In this document: positions 8,330 to 17,887 of the stretch, in pieces
Layout: each line of letters begins with the position of its first letter
How positions within the stretch are numbered: position 1 is the first letter of the stretch
Origin: Pseudooceanicola lipolyticus
GTDB taxonomy: Bacteria; Pseudomonadota; Alphaproteobacteria; Rhodobacterales; Rhodobacteraceae
Assembly: GCF_002786325.1 (NCBI RefSeq)
Contig: NZ_PGTB01000005.1
Span: 1 to 64,000 of the forward strand
DNA: 64,000 nt
Reading direction: 5' to 3'
Notes under the pieces: generated by a model
What the model was told of the DNA's origin: nothing
What the model saw: the letters and a program-made list of their open reading frames with translations, nothing else
Databases searched by the model: none
Made by a program: the position numbers and the translations under genes

Positions 8330-9329
8330 CGCGCAGCCTTGGGTTCAGCAGGGTGTAGGACAGGTCGACCAGCAGGTTGATGGCGATGAACAGCACCGCG
8401 AACAGCAGCACGATGCCCTGGATCAGCGGCAGGTCGCGATTGATCACCGCGTCGATGGCCATGTTGCCCAAGCCTTCATAGGCAAACAGCCGTTCGACGA
8501 TCACCGTGCCGCCGATCAGGAAGGTGAACTGCACCCCGACCAGCGCGATGGTGGGCAGCGCGGCATTGCGCAGCGCCTCGCGCAGGATCACGCTGGTTTC
8601 GGAAAAACCGCGCACCCGCGCCAGCGTGGCGTAATCCTGCAGCAATTCGCCTTTCAGGTTCTGTTTCAGCAGCTGCGCGATCATCGCCGCCAGCGGCAGG
8701 GCCAGCGACATCGCCGGCATGATCATATGCGACAGGGCCGAGCCGACCACGTCGAACCGTCCGCGCAACAGGCCCTCGACAAGGTAGAAATTGGTGGCAA
8801 AGCCGATTTCGATCCGCGGGTCGATGCGGCCGGAAATCGACAGCACCGGCCACAGCACCCCGAACAGCAGCACGAAGAGCAGCCCCCACAGGAAATCGGG
8901 GATCGACAGCACCGCGCCGCTGGTCAGGTCCAGCCCGACCTCGGCGCCGGTGCCGCGGTGCCGCGCGCCCAGCACCGCCACCAGCCCGCCGAGGGCCAGT
9001 GCGATCAGCAGCGCCATGACCGACAGTTCCAGCGTGGCGGGCAGCCGTGACAGCACCAGGTCGTCCACCGGCTGGCGCAGGGTGATCGAGGTGCCGAAAT
9101 CGCCCTGCACCACGCCGCCCAGCCAGATCACGAATTGCTGCGGCAGGCTTTTGTCCAGCCCATACAGCGCGGTCAGCCGGGCAATGTCCTCTTCAGTGGC
9201 GCCCGGCGGCAGCATCATCGCAATCGGATTGCCCGGCGCGACCCGCACCAGGGTAAACACCACGATGGCCACGCCCAGCAGGGTGACGGCCATGGTGGCA
9301 AGCCGGACCAGAACGGTTTTCAGCAGCAT
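8322..9329 (-). CDS. Peptide-type ABC transporter permease (DppB family)
   Basis: This 335-residue membrane protein begins with the DppB-type segment TVLVRLATMAVTLLGVAIVV, followed by RVAPGNPIAMM. Several hydrophobic segments follow, and the EAA-like loop (RGFSETSVILREALRNAALP) is near residue 235. It forms the translocation pore with the DppC-like protein. The gene starts 66 bases after the binding-protein stop, across a strong stem-loop. Confidence 0.94.
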   Translation of the reverse strand: MLLKTVLVRLATMAVTLLGVAIVVFTLVRVAPGNPIAMMLPPGATEEDIARLTALYGLDKSLPQQFVIWLGGVVQGDFGTSITLRQPVDDLVLSRLPATLELSVMALLIALALGGLVAVLGARHRGTGAEVGLDLTSGAVLSIPDFLWGLLFVLLFGVLWPVLSISGRIDPRIEIGFATNFYLVEGLLRGRFDVVGSALSHMIMPAMSLALPLAAMIAQLLKQNLKGELLQDYATLARVRGFSETSVILREALRNAALPTIALVGVQFTFLIGGTVIVERLFAYEGLGNMAIDAVINRDLPLIQGIVLLFAVLFIAINLLVDLSYTLLNPRLRDG

Positions 9330-9349
9330 GGAACCCTCGGAAAATTCGC

Positions 9350-9378
9350 GCTCCGGGCCGGGTGCAATGGCCCGGAGC
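9350..9378 (-). terminator. Stem-loop between binding-protein and permease genes
   Basis: A perfect 10-bp stem (GCTCCGGGCC / GGCCCGGAGC) with a 9-base loop lies in the 66-base gap after the binding-protein gene. There is no run of T after it on the minus strand. It therefore looks like a partial terminator or a 3'-end stabiliser that raises binding-protein mRNA over permease mRNA, and not a full operon terminator. Confidence 0.7.
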
Positions 9379-9395
9379 CTGCCTGACGGGTGGCG

Positions 9396-10934
9396 TCAGG
9401 CCTTGCCGACGGCCTGCGGCAGCAGGTCGCCAGAGGTATAGGGGGTCACCGTCACCGCGTCGCTGTGCACGATGGGCATGACATATTGCAGCAGCGGGAT
9501 CACATAGCCCTCGTCGGCAATCAGTTTTGACACCGCCTTGTAACCGGCAATCCGCTTTTCCTCGTCGGGTTCGCCGAACAGCGGTCCGATCCGGTCGATC
9601 AGGTCCTGCCCGTCCCAGACCGAATGCGGCGAGGGGCCGAACATGGCAAAGCCGGTCGAGGTGGAGGGATCGCCGATCGAGTTGCCCCAGTTGTAGAAGG
9701 CCGCCGGCGCCAGCGTGTCGGCCGCACGCAGCTCGTAATGCTTGGCGATCTCGTAAACCTCGATCTCGGCCTCGATCCCGACCTTGCGCCACATGCCGAC
9801 GATGGCCTGGACCATCTCGTAATCCTTGGGCTTGAAGCCGCGGGTGGTCTGGATGGTGAACTTGACCGGGTTGTCCGGGGAATAGCCGGAGGCGGCCAGC
9901 AATTCGACCGATTTCTCGGGGTCGTATTCGACCACGATGCTTTCGTCGAAAGCGGCATAGCCGGGCGCCTCGAGGGTCGAGAGCGGCACTCCGTAACCGC
10001 GCAGCAGCCGGTCGATGATCAGTTGCTTGTCGATGGCGTGATGCGCGGCCAGGCGCACGTTCCGGTCCGTCATCACTTCGATGTCGTTCAGGAAGATCAT
10101 GCCGATATCGGTGATCGGGATCGCCTCGCCCGACAGGCCGTCCTTGGCGATCAGCCGGTCGTAATCCTCGTAGGGAATATTCACGGTGATGTCCGAACTG
10201 CCCGATTCCACCTCGGCCACGCGCGAGGCGCTGTCGGTGACGAACTTGATGGTCACGGTTTCGAAGGCGGGTGCCTCGCCCCAATAGTCGGGGAAGGCCT
10301 TGAGCCGGACATAGGCGCCCTGTTCGAAGGCGTCGACCATATAGGGCCCGGTGCCGACCGGGGCTTTTTCGAACCCTTCGGCGCCAACCTCTTCGTAATA
10401 ATCCTTGGGCATCACGAAGCCGGTGAGGAACGCCATCCATTTGAACAGCGCCGGTTCGAATTGCAGCACATCGGCGGTGATCACCTGGCCGTCGATCGAG
10501 AAATTGCCGATCTTGCCCCAGACGAACTGGATCGGGTTTCCGGTTTCCGGTTTGCCGGCACGCTCCAGCGACCAGACGATGTCTTCGGGGGTAAAATCGG
10601 CGCCATTGTGCCATTTCACCCCTTCGCGCACGGTCATGGTGATTTTGGTCTTATCCTCGTTAAAGCCCCAGTCGGTCAGCAGGCCGGGTTCAAAGGACAG
10701 ATCGGGCGCCTGGCCGATGAAGCGGTCGAAGACCGCCAGATAGACCGCCTGCAGCACCGGGTTCACCGCGGCGGGGCCGGTGGTGGGATCCCAGCTTTGG
10801 ACCGGGATGTTATAGGCGATGGTCAGGCTGCTGCCGTCCTGGGCCAGGGCCGGCACACCGGCGGCGGCAAGCGCGGCGAGGGCGGTCGAGGCGCCGAGGA
10901 AGCCGCGGCGGGAAAGGGTCGTGAAATCCGTCAT
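9396..10934 (-). CDS. Peptide-type ABC transporter solute-binding protein (SBP_bac_5 family)
   Basis: This 512-residue periplasmic protein of the DppA/OppA class captures substrate for the importer encoded downstream. It has a twin-arginine-type signal (SRRGFLGAST) followed by a hydrophobic stretch ending ALAQ, so it is probably exported folded by Tat. The family motif TMTVREGVKWHNGADFTPED is present. I chose the ATG at 10934 because AGGAG lies 8 bases before it; an in-frame ATG 17 codons upstream would add residues that do not fit a signal peptide. It is the first gene of the five-gene importer. Confidence 0.93.
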   Translation of the reverse strand: MTDFTTLSRRGFLGASTALAALAAAGVPALAQDGSSLTIAYNIPVQSWDPTTGPAAVNPVLQAVYLAVFDRFIGQAPDLSFEPGLLTDWGFNEDKTKITMTVREGVKWHNGADFTPEDIVWSLERAGKPETGNPIQFVWGKIGNFSIDGQVITADVLQFEPALFKWMAFLTGFVMPKDYYEEVGAEGFEKAPVGTGPYMVDAFEQGAYVRLKAFPDYWGEAPAFETVTIKFVTDSASRVAEVESGSSDITVNIPYEDYDRLIAKDGLSGEAIPITDIGMIFLNDIEVMTDRNVRLAAHHAIDKQLIIDRLLRGYGVPLSTLEAPGYAAFDESIVVEYDPEKSVELLAASGYSPDNPVKFTIQTTRGFKPKDYEMVQAIVGMWRKVGIEAEIEVYEIAKHYELRAADTLAPAAFYNWGNSIGDPSTSTGFAMFGPSPHSVWDGQDLIDRIGPLFGEPDEEKRIAGYKAVSKLIADEGYVIPLLQYVMPIVHSDAVTVTPYTSGDLLPQAVGKA

Positions 10935-11033
10935 ATTCAACACTCCTGTTGGGTTCATTCGGACCGGTTGGCCGGTCTCACTCATGCTGGGTCGTGGTCT
11001 TACCTGTGCGATCGGGTCATGGTTGACGTGTCC

Positions 11034-12581
11034 TCATGCGATGGCGCGGGCCGCGAAATAGCCCGAGCCGGCGCCGGTGCCGGCGCCCGGCCAGCAGGCG
11101 GCGCCGATCATATGCAGGCCCTTGACCGGGGTGTGGCCATCGGCAAAGCCGCGCACCGGGCGGAACAGGAAATTCTGCGTCAGGTGATGCGAGCCGCAGA
11201 GCTGATCGCCGCCCACCAGGTTGGGGTTCTCGGTCTCCAGGTCCAGCGGCGACACCGCGTGGCGGCCCAGGATCAACCGGCGCAGGCCGGGGGCCTGTTC
11301 CTCGATTAGGTCCAGCGCGCGCTCGGCCATCGCCTCCTTGACCTCGGGCCATTCGGTGGCGGTGATCTGGCCTGCCGCGTCGCCGCGGATTTCGGCCGGA
11401 ACCACGCGGATCTGCACCCACAGCGTATGCTTGCCGTCGGGCGCGCGCGTCGGGTCGAACACGCTGGGCTGACCGACCACCAGCAGCGGCGTGTCGGGCA
11501 GCAGCCCGGCCATGGCCTGGGCATAGGTTTTGGCGGCCACATCGATGGAGCGGCCGACATGGACATAGGCGAACTGGCGCAGCGGCGCCGCCGTCCACGG
11601 CACCGGCCCGTCCAGCGCGAGGTGCAGCATCATGGTGCCCGGCGCGTGGCGGAACCCCGACAGCGCCTTGTCAAAGCGCGCATCGCCCGAGCCCTGGCCC
11701 AGCAGCCGGCGCAGGTGACGCGGGGCAAGCCCGGCGAGGATGGTGTCGGCGGCAATGCTGCGCCCGTTCACGGAAACGCCGGTGGCCTTGCCGCCGGCCT
11801 GGCGGATCGCGGTCACCTCGGCATTGCATTCGACGGTGCCGCCGCCGGCCTCGATCATCGCAACCAGCGCGCGGGTGACGGTATCAGCGCCGCCCTTGCC
11901 GATCACCATGCCCATGGCCTGGCCGCCCATCGCCTCGAGATAGGGAAAGATCGCGCCGCCGGCGATGTCGGGGGCAAAATCCAGATGCAGACCCCAGCTG
12001 GCCAGCGCCGCCTTCAGCCGCGGATCGGCAAAACTGGCATCCAACCAGGCGCGCGGCGAGGTCATCAGGAACTGGGCCAGCTCCAGGCTGCCGGCGGTGC
12101 CCAGCCGGCGCCAGGTCTGCCAGAGGAACCGCGCCAGCGGACCGCGCCGCATCGGGGTGCCCAGCAGCCCGCCAATCGCGCCGACGCGGGCGGGGAAATC
12201 GGCCATCATGCCCCGCCAGGCGGCGCGGTCGGCATCGGATTGGAAGGTGGAGAGGGTTTCCTCGACATCGGTGGAGACACCGATGTAGTCGCCGGGCTCC
12301 AGCGCCTGCGAAAACGGCCGTGTGATCGGCACCAGCGACAGGCCGTGCTGTTCCATGGCCGGGCCATGCGCCGCCATGAAGGGCGAGCCGGCGAACATCG
12401 ACAGGTTCATCGCCGCCACGTCGTGGCGGAAGCCGGGCAACGTCAGCTCTTCGGTGCGCACGGCGCCGCCGGGCGTGGCGTGGCGTTCCAGTACATGCAC
12501 CTTTTTGCCGCGCGCGGTCAGGTCGGCGGCGGCGACCAGGGCGTTGATGCCAGAGCCTATGATGACGATTGGTGCGGTCAT
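11034..12581 (-). CDS. FAD-dependent oxidoreductase, phytoene-desaturase/PYROXD2-like
   Basis: This 515-residue flavoprotein begins with the dinucleotide-binding motif IIGSGINALVAAADL, followed by ERHATPGGAVRTEE, which is the FAD-binding pattern of the phytoene desaturase/amine oxidase superfamily. The C-terminal FAD segment includes VKGLHMIGAACWPGAGTGAG. These enzymes oxidise C-C or C-N bonds; the substrate cannot be assigned. It resembles the 521-residue protein at 13038-14603 and is separated from it only by a MarR gene, so the two may act on successive or related substrates, or as partners. Confidence 0.82.
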   Translation of the reverse strand: MTAPIVIIGSGINALVAAADLTARGKKVHVLERHATPGGAVRTEELTLPGFRHDVAAMNLSMFAGSPFMAAHGPAMEQHGLSLVPITRPFSQALEPGDYIGVSTDVEETLSTFQSDADRAAWRGMMADFPARVGAIGGLLGTPMRRGPLARFLWQTWRRLGTAGSLELAQFLMTSPRAWLDASFADPRLKAALASWGLHLDFAPDIAGGAIFPYLEAMGGQAMGMVIGKGGADTVTRALVAMIEAGGGTVECNAEVTAIRQAGGKATGVSVNGRSIAADTILAGLAPRHLRRLLGQGSGDARFDKALSGFRHAPGTMMLHLALDGPVPWTAAPLRQFAYVHVGRSIDVAAKTYAQAMAGLLPDTPLLVVGQPSVFDPTRAPDGKHTLWVQIRVVPAEIRGDAAGQITATEWPEVKEAMAERALDLIEEQAPGLRRLILGRHAVSPLDLETENPNLVGGDQLCGSHHLTQNFLFRPVRGFADGHTPVKGLHMIGAACWPGAGTGAGSGYFAARAIA

Positions 12582-12594
12582 GTCTGCCTTTTCG

Positions 12595-13041
12595 TCAGAA
12601 CTCGTGGTGCCGGATGTCGTAGAACACCCGCACCAGCAGCTTGTTCAAAGTCACCCGTTCGGTCGGGTCGAGCGCGTTAAGCATGGTGTCCTGCATCGCC
12701 AGCATCGCCGGCCAGGCGGTTTTATAGGCCTCGTAGCCTGCCGGGGTCAGGCTGATCCGGCGATAGCGGTTGTCGCTGTCGCGCGCCTCGCGCCGGATCA
12801 GGCCGGCCTGTTCCATGTTGTCCAACGTGCGCGACAGGGTCGATTGCTTGATCACCGTCAGCACCGACAATTCGTTGATGGTGCAAGGCTCAGCTTCGGC
12901 CAGAACGGCCAGCGCGCGCATCTGCGCCACCGAGACACCCGCCGCCTTCAGGGCGGATTCCACGCCCTTGTTGTACCGGGCGATGATGCGGTTGATCAGG
13001 TAGGGGGTGAAATCCTCCAGCACTTCGGCGCGCTCGATCAT
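12595..13041 (-). CDS. MarR-family transcriptional regulator
   Basis: This 148-residue regulator has the MarR winged helix (INELSVLTVIKQSTLSRTLD at about residues 52-71, wing DNRYRRISLTPAG). I start it at 13041 because that ATG overlaps the stop of the preceding FAD oxidoreductase as ATGA. A longer reading would begin deep inside that gene. It is sandwiched between two related FAD oxidoreductase genes and probably reports the substrate or product of that pathway. Confidence 0.9.
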   Translation of the reverse strand: MIERAEVLEDFTPYLINRIIARYNKGVESALKAAGVSVAQMRALAVLAEAEPCTINELSVLTVIKQSTLSRTLDNMEQAGLIRREARDSDNRYRRISLTPAGYEAYKTAWPAMLAMQDTMLNALDPTERVTLNKLLVRVFYDIRHHEF

Positions 13042-14603
13042 GCGCCCAGCTCCCGCGCCGTCAGAAAGCCCGAGCCACCCGCCAGGCCGGGGCCCGGATG
13101 GGTCGAGGCGCCGATATGGTACAGCCCCTTGAGATGGGTGTCGTGGCGGCGGCTGCTGGCAAAGGGCCGCCACAGGAAGAACTGGTCGATGGTGCAAGCG
13201 CCGCCATAGGGATCGCCGCCGACAAGATTGGGGTTATAGCCTTCGAGATCGGAGGGAGAGATCGCCCGGCGGGTGATGACGCGGTCGCGCAGGCCGTCGA
13301 TATGATTGGCCAGAAGGCCTTCGATCCGGTCGGCATAGGCTTCGCGCAGCGCCGCGCTCCAGGTCCCGTCGGCGGGCACGGATATGTCGCCGGCGGCGTC
13401 GCCTTTGACCACGCGCGGCGCCTCGGGCATCTGCAGCCACAGCACCGATTGCCCGTCCGGGGCGCGGCCCGGATCGGCGGCGCAGGGCTGGCCGACGCAG
13501 ATTGTCGGCACCTCGGGCAGCAGCCCGCGCTCGGCCTCGTTCACCGCCTTGGAGACGCCGTCAAGGCCGGGAGTCAGGTGCAGAAGCTGCACATTGTCCA
13601 GGCCGGGGGTGGTCCAGCCGACCGGCCCGTTCAGCAGGTAATGCAGCTGGAAATTACCGCGCCCATAGCGATAGCTGCGCAGATCCTCGGCGTGATCGGC
13701 AGAGGGCGCCAGCCGGTCGTACAGTTGATGCGGCGTGACCGAGGCCAGCACGGTGCCGGCCGCAACCGTCTCGCCATCGGCCAGCACCAGCCCGGTCACC
13801 TTGCCTGCCGCGCTGGTGATTTCGGCGACCTCGGCCTTGCAGCGCACGGTCCCGCCGTGTTCCTCGATGATCGCGACCAGCGCGCGCACCATGTTGGCGG
13901 CGCCGCCTTTGACAATCGGCGCGCCGGCAAGTTCCAGAGCGAAACCGATCACCCGGCCCATCTGTCCGGAAAACGCCGCTTCGGGGCCCAGCCCGGCATG
14001 CAGGCACCAGGGCGCCCACAGGGCACGGGCCAGGTCGCTGTCGAAAGAGGGTTCCAGCCAGCCGCGCATGGATTGCAGCGAGTCGCCCAGCGTGGCGGCC
14101 AGGCCGTGCGGCTTGCGCTGCCAGGCCTCGCGGGCCAGGAGTTTGGCGGTGGATTTCGACCAGGGATCGCCGCCCATCAGGCCGAAGATCAGGTCGGCAT
14201 TGGCGCCGAAGGCATCCAGGTCCGCCGCCAGCTGCGCGCCGTCACCGGGCGCGGCGGCGTCGAAGGCGGCGACATTGGCGGCGCGGTCCATGCGATAGGT
14301 CAGCGCCCGGCCATCGGGCAGCAGCACCCCGGTCGGCGTGTCGGTGGTGCAGAATTCAACGCCGTGGCGGGCCAGATCCTCGCCCAGCACGCCATGCGCC
14401 CCGCCGGTGACCCACAAAACGAAGGTGGTGGCGAGGGGGTCGTAGACCGCCCCCTCGGCCAGCGGTTCGGTCCGCATACAACCGCCCGGGTCATCGGCCT
14501 GATCGAACAGCGCGACGCGCTTGCCCGATTTGGCCAGCATCGCACCGGCGGTCAGGGCGTTGATGCCCGACCCGACAATGGCGATATCCGGAGCGGCTGT
14601 CAT
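13038..14603 (-). CDS. FAD-dependent oxidoreductase, phytoene-desaturase/PYROXD2-like
   Basis: This 521-residue flavoprotein starts AIVGSGINALTAGAMLAKSG and continues FDQADDPGGCMRTE, the two-part FAD signature of the phytoene-desaturase superfamily. The C-terminal motif LKGLYHIGASTHPGPGLAGG completes the FAD site. It is a relative of the protein at 11034-12581 but clearly diverged. The gene follows the cyclase gene by 10 bases and overlaps the MarR gene by 4, so all belong to one transcript from the promoter upstream of 15405. Confidence 0.83.
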   Translation of the reverse strand: MTAAPDIAIVGSGINALTAGAMLAKSGKRVALFDQADDPGGCMRTEPLAEGAVYDPLATTFVLWVTGGAHGVLGEDLARHGVEFCTTDTPTGVLLPDGRALTYRMDRAANVAAFDAAAPGDGAQLAADLDAFGANADLIFGLMGGDPWSKSTAKLLAREAWQRKPHGLAATLGDSLQSMRGWLEPSFDSDLARALWAPWCLHAGLGPEAAFSGQMGRVIGFALELAGAPIVKGGAANMVRALVAIIEEHGGTVRCKAEVAEITSAAGKVTGLVLADGETVAAGTVLASVTPHQLYDRLAPSADHAEDLRSYRYGRGNFQLHYLLNGPVGWTTPGLDNVQLLHLTPGLDGVSKAVNEAERGLLPEVPTICVGQPCAADPGRAPDGQSVLWLQMPEAPRVVKGDAAGDISVPADGTWSAALREAYADRIEGLLANHIDGLRDRVITRRAISPSDLEGYNPNLVGGDPYGGACTIDQFFLWRPFASSRRHDTHLKGLYHIGASTHPGPGLAGGSGFLTARELGA

Positions 14604-14613
14604 GGCGGCGGTG

Positions 14614-15405
14614 TCAGGCCGCGACCAGCGCGATGGCCCGGATCGGCGAGCCGGTGCCTTCGACGATCTTCAGCGGCGCGGTCACCAGGATCGCGCCCTT
14701 TGCCGGCAGCTTGTCGAGATTGGTCAGCGAAGCCAGGCCATAGCGGTTGTGCTTGTGCAGCAGGTTATGCGCCGGGAAGGGGATTTCGAACCCGCCGGCG
14801 GCGCCGGCATCGGTGCCGATACATTGCGAGCCCCAACCCAGCGCCTTTTTCTCTTCCATCAGGTACTGGATCACCTCGGCGGTCGGGCCGGGGGTATGCG
14901 GGCCCGACTCGTCGGCATTCAGGAATTTCGCCTCGTCGGTGTTGTACTGGTCCCAGTCGGTGCGCATCAGCACCCATTCGCCTTCCTGGATCTCGCCGTT
15001 TTCGGCTTCCCAGGATTTGACGTGATCGACAGTCAGCAGGAAGTCGGGGTCTTCCGCGGCCTGTTTGGAACAGTCGATGACATTGGCGGGCGCCATGAAA
15101 TATTGCGGATCGATGGTGTCGACCGATCCGTCGGCATAGTCCTTGCCGGTGATCCAGTGATGCGGCGCGTCGAAATGGGTGCCGGAATGTTCACCCAGCT
15201 TCAGCCAGTTCCAGGCCCAGAACGGGCCGCGATCGCCATAGCGCGAGATCTGGTGGATCTCGATCGGGGGCGTGTCATCGGCGATTTCCGGCGGCAGCTT
15301 GAGCAGCGGCGTGTTGGGGCCAAGCGGCCCGGTGCAGTCGATCACCTTGATCGACCCGTCGAGCAATGCTGTGGCCAAATGGGCCAGGGTGTCTTTCGCA
15401 GTCAT
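14614..15405 (-). CDS. Cyclase/kynurenine-formamidase-family hydrolase
   Basis: This 263-residue protein belongs to the Cyclase family (PF04199), metal-dependent hydrolases that include bacterial kynurenine formamidase. The metal-binding signature reads SGTHFDAPHHW. The ATG at 15405 has a purine-rich AGGGGG ribosome site; an upstream in-frame ATG lacks one. It is the first gene of the operon with the two FAD oxidoreductases. It likely hydrolyses an amide, lactone or similar product. A second relative is encoded at 24473-25288. Confidence 0.87.
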   Translation of the reverse strand: MTAKDTLAHLATALLDGSIKVIDCTGPLGPNTPLLKLPPEIADDTPPIEIHQISRYGDRGPFWAWNWLKLGEHSGTHFDAPHHWITGKDYADGSVDTIDPQYFMAPANVIDCSKQAAEDPDFLLTVDHVKSWEAENGEIQEGEWVLMRTDWDQYNTDEAKFLNADESGPHTPGPTAEVIQYLMEEKKALGWGSQCIGTDAGAAGGFEIPFPAHNLLHKHNRYGLASLTNLDKLPAKGAILVTAPLKIVEGTGSPIRAIALVAA

Positions 15406-15675
15406 AATTGATCCCCCTCTGTCTGCTGGGTGAAGGTAGTGAGTCAAAAGATATGCAAATGCATGTATCGTCTTTTTTCAAGTTCAAACTATTTGTCTCG
15501 GGGGTTTAAATCGAAATTTTTTCCCGGATTTGTCGGATATTGAGAAATGATGCGAAAAATAGCGGGATTTGCCGGATTTCAGTAGTGAAGGCCTGCCTGA
15601 TATTTATGCGCGTAGTTTTGGCGAATTGCTGCAAGTGCAAACATTCCGGGGCTTCGGGGCCAGGCCCCGAAGCGC
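15406..15675. promoter_or_regulatory. AT-rich promoter region of the cyclase-FAD oxidoreductase operon
   Basis: This gene-free stretch separates two minus-strand operons. Immediately upstream of the cyclase gene it contains an imperfect palindrome GATATGCAAATGCATGTATC (15450-15469) in AT-rich surroundings, where a MarR-type repressor (the gene at 12595 is in this operon) could bind. The distal part near 15675 follows the aldolase stop and holds nothing else I can identify. Confidence 0.4.
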
Positions 15676-16416
15676 TCAGCCGAGCGGCGCCATCGCTGCG
15701 TCGATGGCCTTGGTCAGCAGGAAGGCGTCCGAGCCTTCGATGACAAAACTCAGCCGTTCGAGCCAGCGGCGGCTGGCGTCGCGGTCTTCGGCGAAGATGC
15801 CCGCCGGCACATCCGCCGCCGCGGCGGCGGCGAGGATCCGGTCTATCATCTGCTCCAGCGGTGCCGCGCCGGGCCGGGCGGCAATGTCGACGGCCAGGTC
15901 GCCGGGGCCAACCAGCACCAGGTCGATCCCCTCGACGGCCAGGATCTCGGGAAGGTTGTCCACCGCCGCCACGGTTTCGATCTGCACCATCACCACGGTG
16001 TCGCGGCGCGCCCGTTCGATATAGCCGCCGATGTCACGCAGATAACCGGCGGCGCGGGCCGGGCCTGCGCCCCGGTTGCCCTGCGGCGGAAACCGGGCGG
16101 CCCGCACCACGTCGGCGGCAATGGCCGCGGTGGAAACATGCGGCACCAGGATGCCGCAGGCGCCGGCGTCAAGCGCGGCGGCGATGTTCTGCGCCTGCTG
16201 GCTGCGCACCCGCACCAGCGCCGGGACGGAATGCAGCTGGGCCGCGCGGATCATCTCGGTCAGCAGCGCATCGCCGATGGGGCTGTGCTCGGTATCGATG
16301 CAGACAAAGTCGGGCTGTGCCTGCGCCACGATCTCGGTCGTCATCGGCGATGGGATGCCCAGGAACGGCCCCCGAAGCGGGCTGCGCCCGGCGATTTTCT
16401 GTCTCAGTCCGTTCAT
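15676..16416 (-). CDS. HpcH/HpaI-family aldolase
   Basis: This 246-residue protein is a class II pyruvate-type aldolase of the HpcH/HpaI (GarL) family. The motif FVCIDTEHSP supplies the base (residues about 37-46), VQIET carries the metal-binding Glu, and GPGDLA closes the active site. These enzymes cleave 4-hydroxy-2-oxoacids or oxo-sugar acids to pyruvate and an aldehyde. It overlaps the GlcD-like gene by 4 bases and is the last gene of the GntR-TRAP operon, so it probably degrades the transported hydroxyacid-derived compound. Confidence 0.9.
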   Translation of the reverse strand: MNGLRQKIAGRSPLRGPFLGIPSPMTTEIVAQAQPDFVCIDTEHSPIGDALLTEMIRAAQLHSVPALVRVRSQQAQNIAAALDAGACGILVPHVSTAAIAADVVRAARFPPQGNRGAGPARAAGYLRDIGGYIERARRDTVVMVQIETVAAVDNLPEILAVEGIDLVLVGPGDLAVDIAARPGAAPLEQMIDRILAAAAAADVPAGIFAEDRDASRRWLERLSFVIEGSDAFLLTKAIDAAMAPLG

Positions 16417-17813
16417 TCCGCCCCCACGCCATCAAAACTTTTTCCAGGGTTCAGGATGCCCTTGGGATCGAGCAGGCCCTTGAACCCGCGCATCAGGCCG
16501 ATTTCAACCGCACTGCGCGAATGGGCCAGGTAGGCGCGCTTGATCGTGCCGATGCCATGTTCGGCCGAAACGGTGCCGCCCATGTCGCGCACCAGGCCAT
16601 AGACCAGGTCCTTGACCTCGTGGGTCGGCTGGGCGCGCCCGGCCTCGGGCACGTTTACCACCACATGCAGGTTGGAATCGCCGATATGGCCGTAGCACAG
16701 CGCGCGGGCGGTCGGATAGGCCGCCTTGATCGCCGCGCCGATGGTGGTGACCGCGTGATCCATCAGGCGGATCGGGATGCCCACGTCGAAGGGGATCACC
16801 GGGCCAAGCACGCGTTCATATTCCGCCGGGCTTTCGCGCACCGCCCACAGCGCCTGTTCCTCCTTGACCGAGCGGGCCAGCACCCCGTCTTCCACCAGAC
16901 CCTTTTCAAAGGCGGTCTCGAACAGCTGTTCCAGCGTCTCGCGGGTTGCGGTGGCGTCAAAGCCCGTGGCCTCGATGATGACATAGGCACCATGCGGGTC
17001 GGCAAGTGGCGAGCCCAACCCGGTGGCCTGGGACATGAAGTCGAAGAAGCTGGGCCACATGACCTCGAAACTCGACAGCATCGGCCCCAGCGCGGCGCGG
17101 CTTGCGCGCAGCAGGGCGATCACCTTGTCGGTATCGGCGCAACCGACAAAGGCGGTGGCCTTGGCCGGGGGCAGCGGATGCAGGCGCAGGACGCAGCGGG
17201 TGATGATGCCAAGCGTGCCTTCCGATCCGATGAACAGCTGTTTCAGGTCCAGCCCGGCATTGTTCTTGAGCATGGTGTTCATGCCTTCGACGATGGTGCC
17301 ATCGGCCAGCACAACCTCGAGCCCCAACACATGATCGCGTGCCATGCCATAGCGGATCACGGTATTGCCCCCGGCATTGGTAGCCAGAACCCCGCCCAGC
17401 TGGCACGACCCGCGCGCGCCGATGTCGATGCCCAGCAGCAGACCGGCGTCGCGCGCCGCCTGCTGCGCGGTTTCCAGAACCACGCCGGCGCCGGCGGTCA
17501 GGGTGCCGGCATCGGTGTCGATCGCGTCGATCTGGTTCAGCCTTTCCAGGCTGATCACGATACCGTCGGCGGCCGGATGCGCGCCGCCGGAGATGCCGGT
17601 CAGCCCGCCCTGCGGCACCACGGCGATGCCCGCGGCGTGGCAGGCCGAAAGGATCGCCGCGACCTCTTCGGTGCTGCGAGGGCGCGCCAGCGCCAGCGGT
17701 TCGACCGGGTCGAGTCCGGTCCAGTCGTGGTGATACCTGGCGGGAATCGCGCCGCGCGGGGTGATCACCTCGGCGCCGAGGCGGCTGGCCAGATGGGTCG
17801 CGAAATTGGTCAT
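16413..17813 (-). CDS. FAD-binding oxidase, GlcD/D-2-hydroxyacid dehydrogenase family
   Basis: This 466-residue enzyme has an N-terminal FAD_binding_4 domain (PQGGLTGISGGAHP and IDIGARGSCQLGGVLATNAG) and a C-terminal FAD-oxidase domain with the metal-binding segment CYGHIGDSNLHVVV and late SAEHGIGTIKRAYL. It oxidises a D-2-hydroxyacid (lactate, glycolate or 2-hydroxyglutarate type) to the 2-oxoacid. I start it at 17813, where the family N-terminus begins and a GGAG lies upstream; the frame is open further upstream but has no family similarity. It lies between the TRAP genes and the aldolase, consistent with hydroxyacid uptake, oxidation and cleavage. Confidence 0.88.
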   Translation of the reverse strand: MTNFATHLASRLGAEVITPRGAIPARYHHDWTGLDPVEPLALARPRSTEEVAAILSACHAAGIAVVPQGGLTGISGGAHPAADGIVISLERLNQIDAIDTDAGTLTAGAGVVLETAQQAARDAGLLLGIDIGARGSCQLGGVLATNAGGNTVIRYGMARDHVLGLEVVLADGTIVEGMNTMLKNNAGLDLKQLFIGSEGTLGIITRCVLRLHPLPPAKATAFVGCADTDKVIALLRASRAALGPMLSSFEVMWPSFFDFMSQATGLGSPLADPHGAYVIIEATGFDATATRETLEQLFETAFEKGLVEDGVLARSVKEEQALWAVRESPAEYERVLGPVIPFDVGIPIRLMDHAVTTIGAAIKAAYPTARALCYGHIGDSNLHVVVNVPEAGRAQPTHEVKDLVYGLVRDMGGTVSAEHGIGTIKRAYLAHSRSAVEIGLMRGFKGLLDPKGILNPGKSFDGVGAE

Positions 17814-17887
17814 GGGGTCGGCTCCACCGTATGGGCGTCGCGCCCCGCAGGGCGCGACGGGTTTGACAGGTGTTCGGCGCCGGGCGC

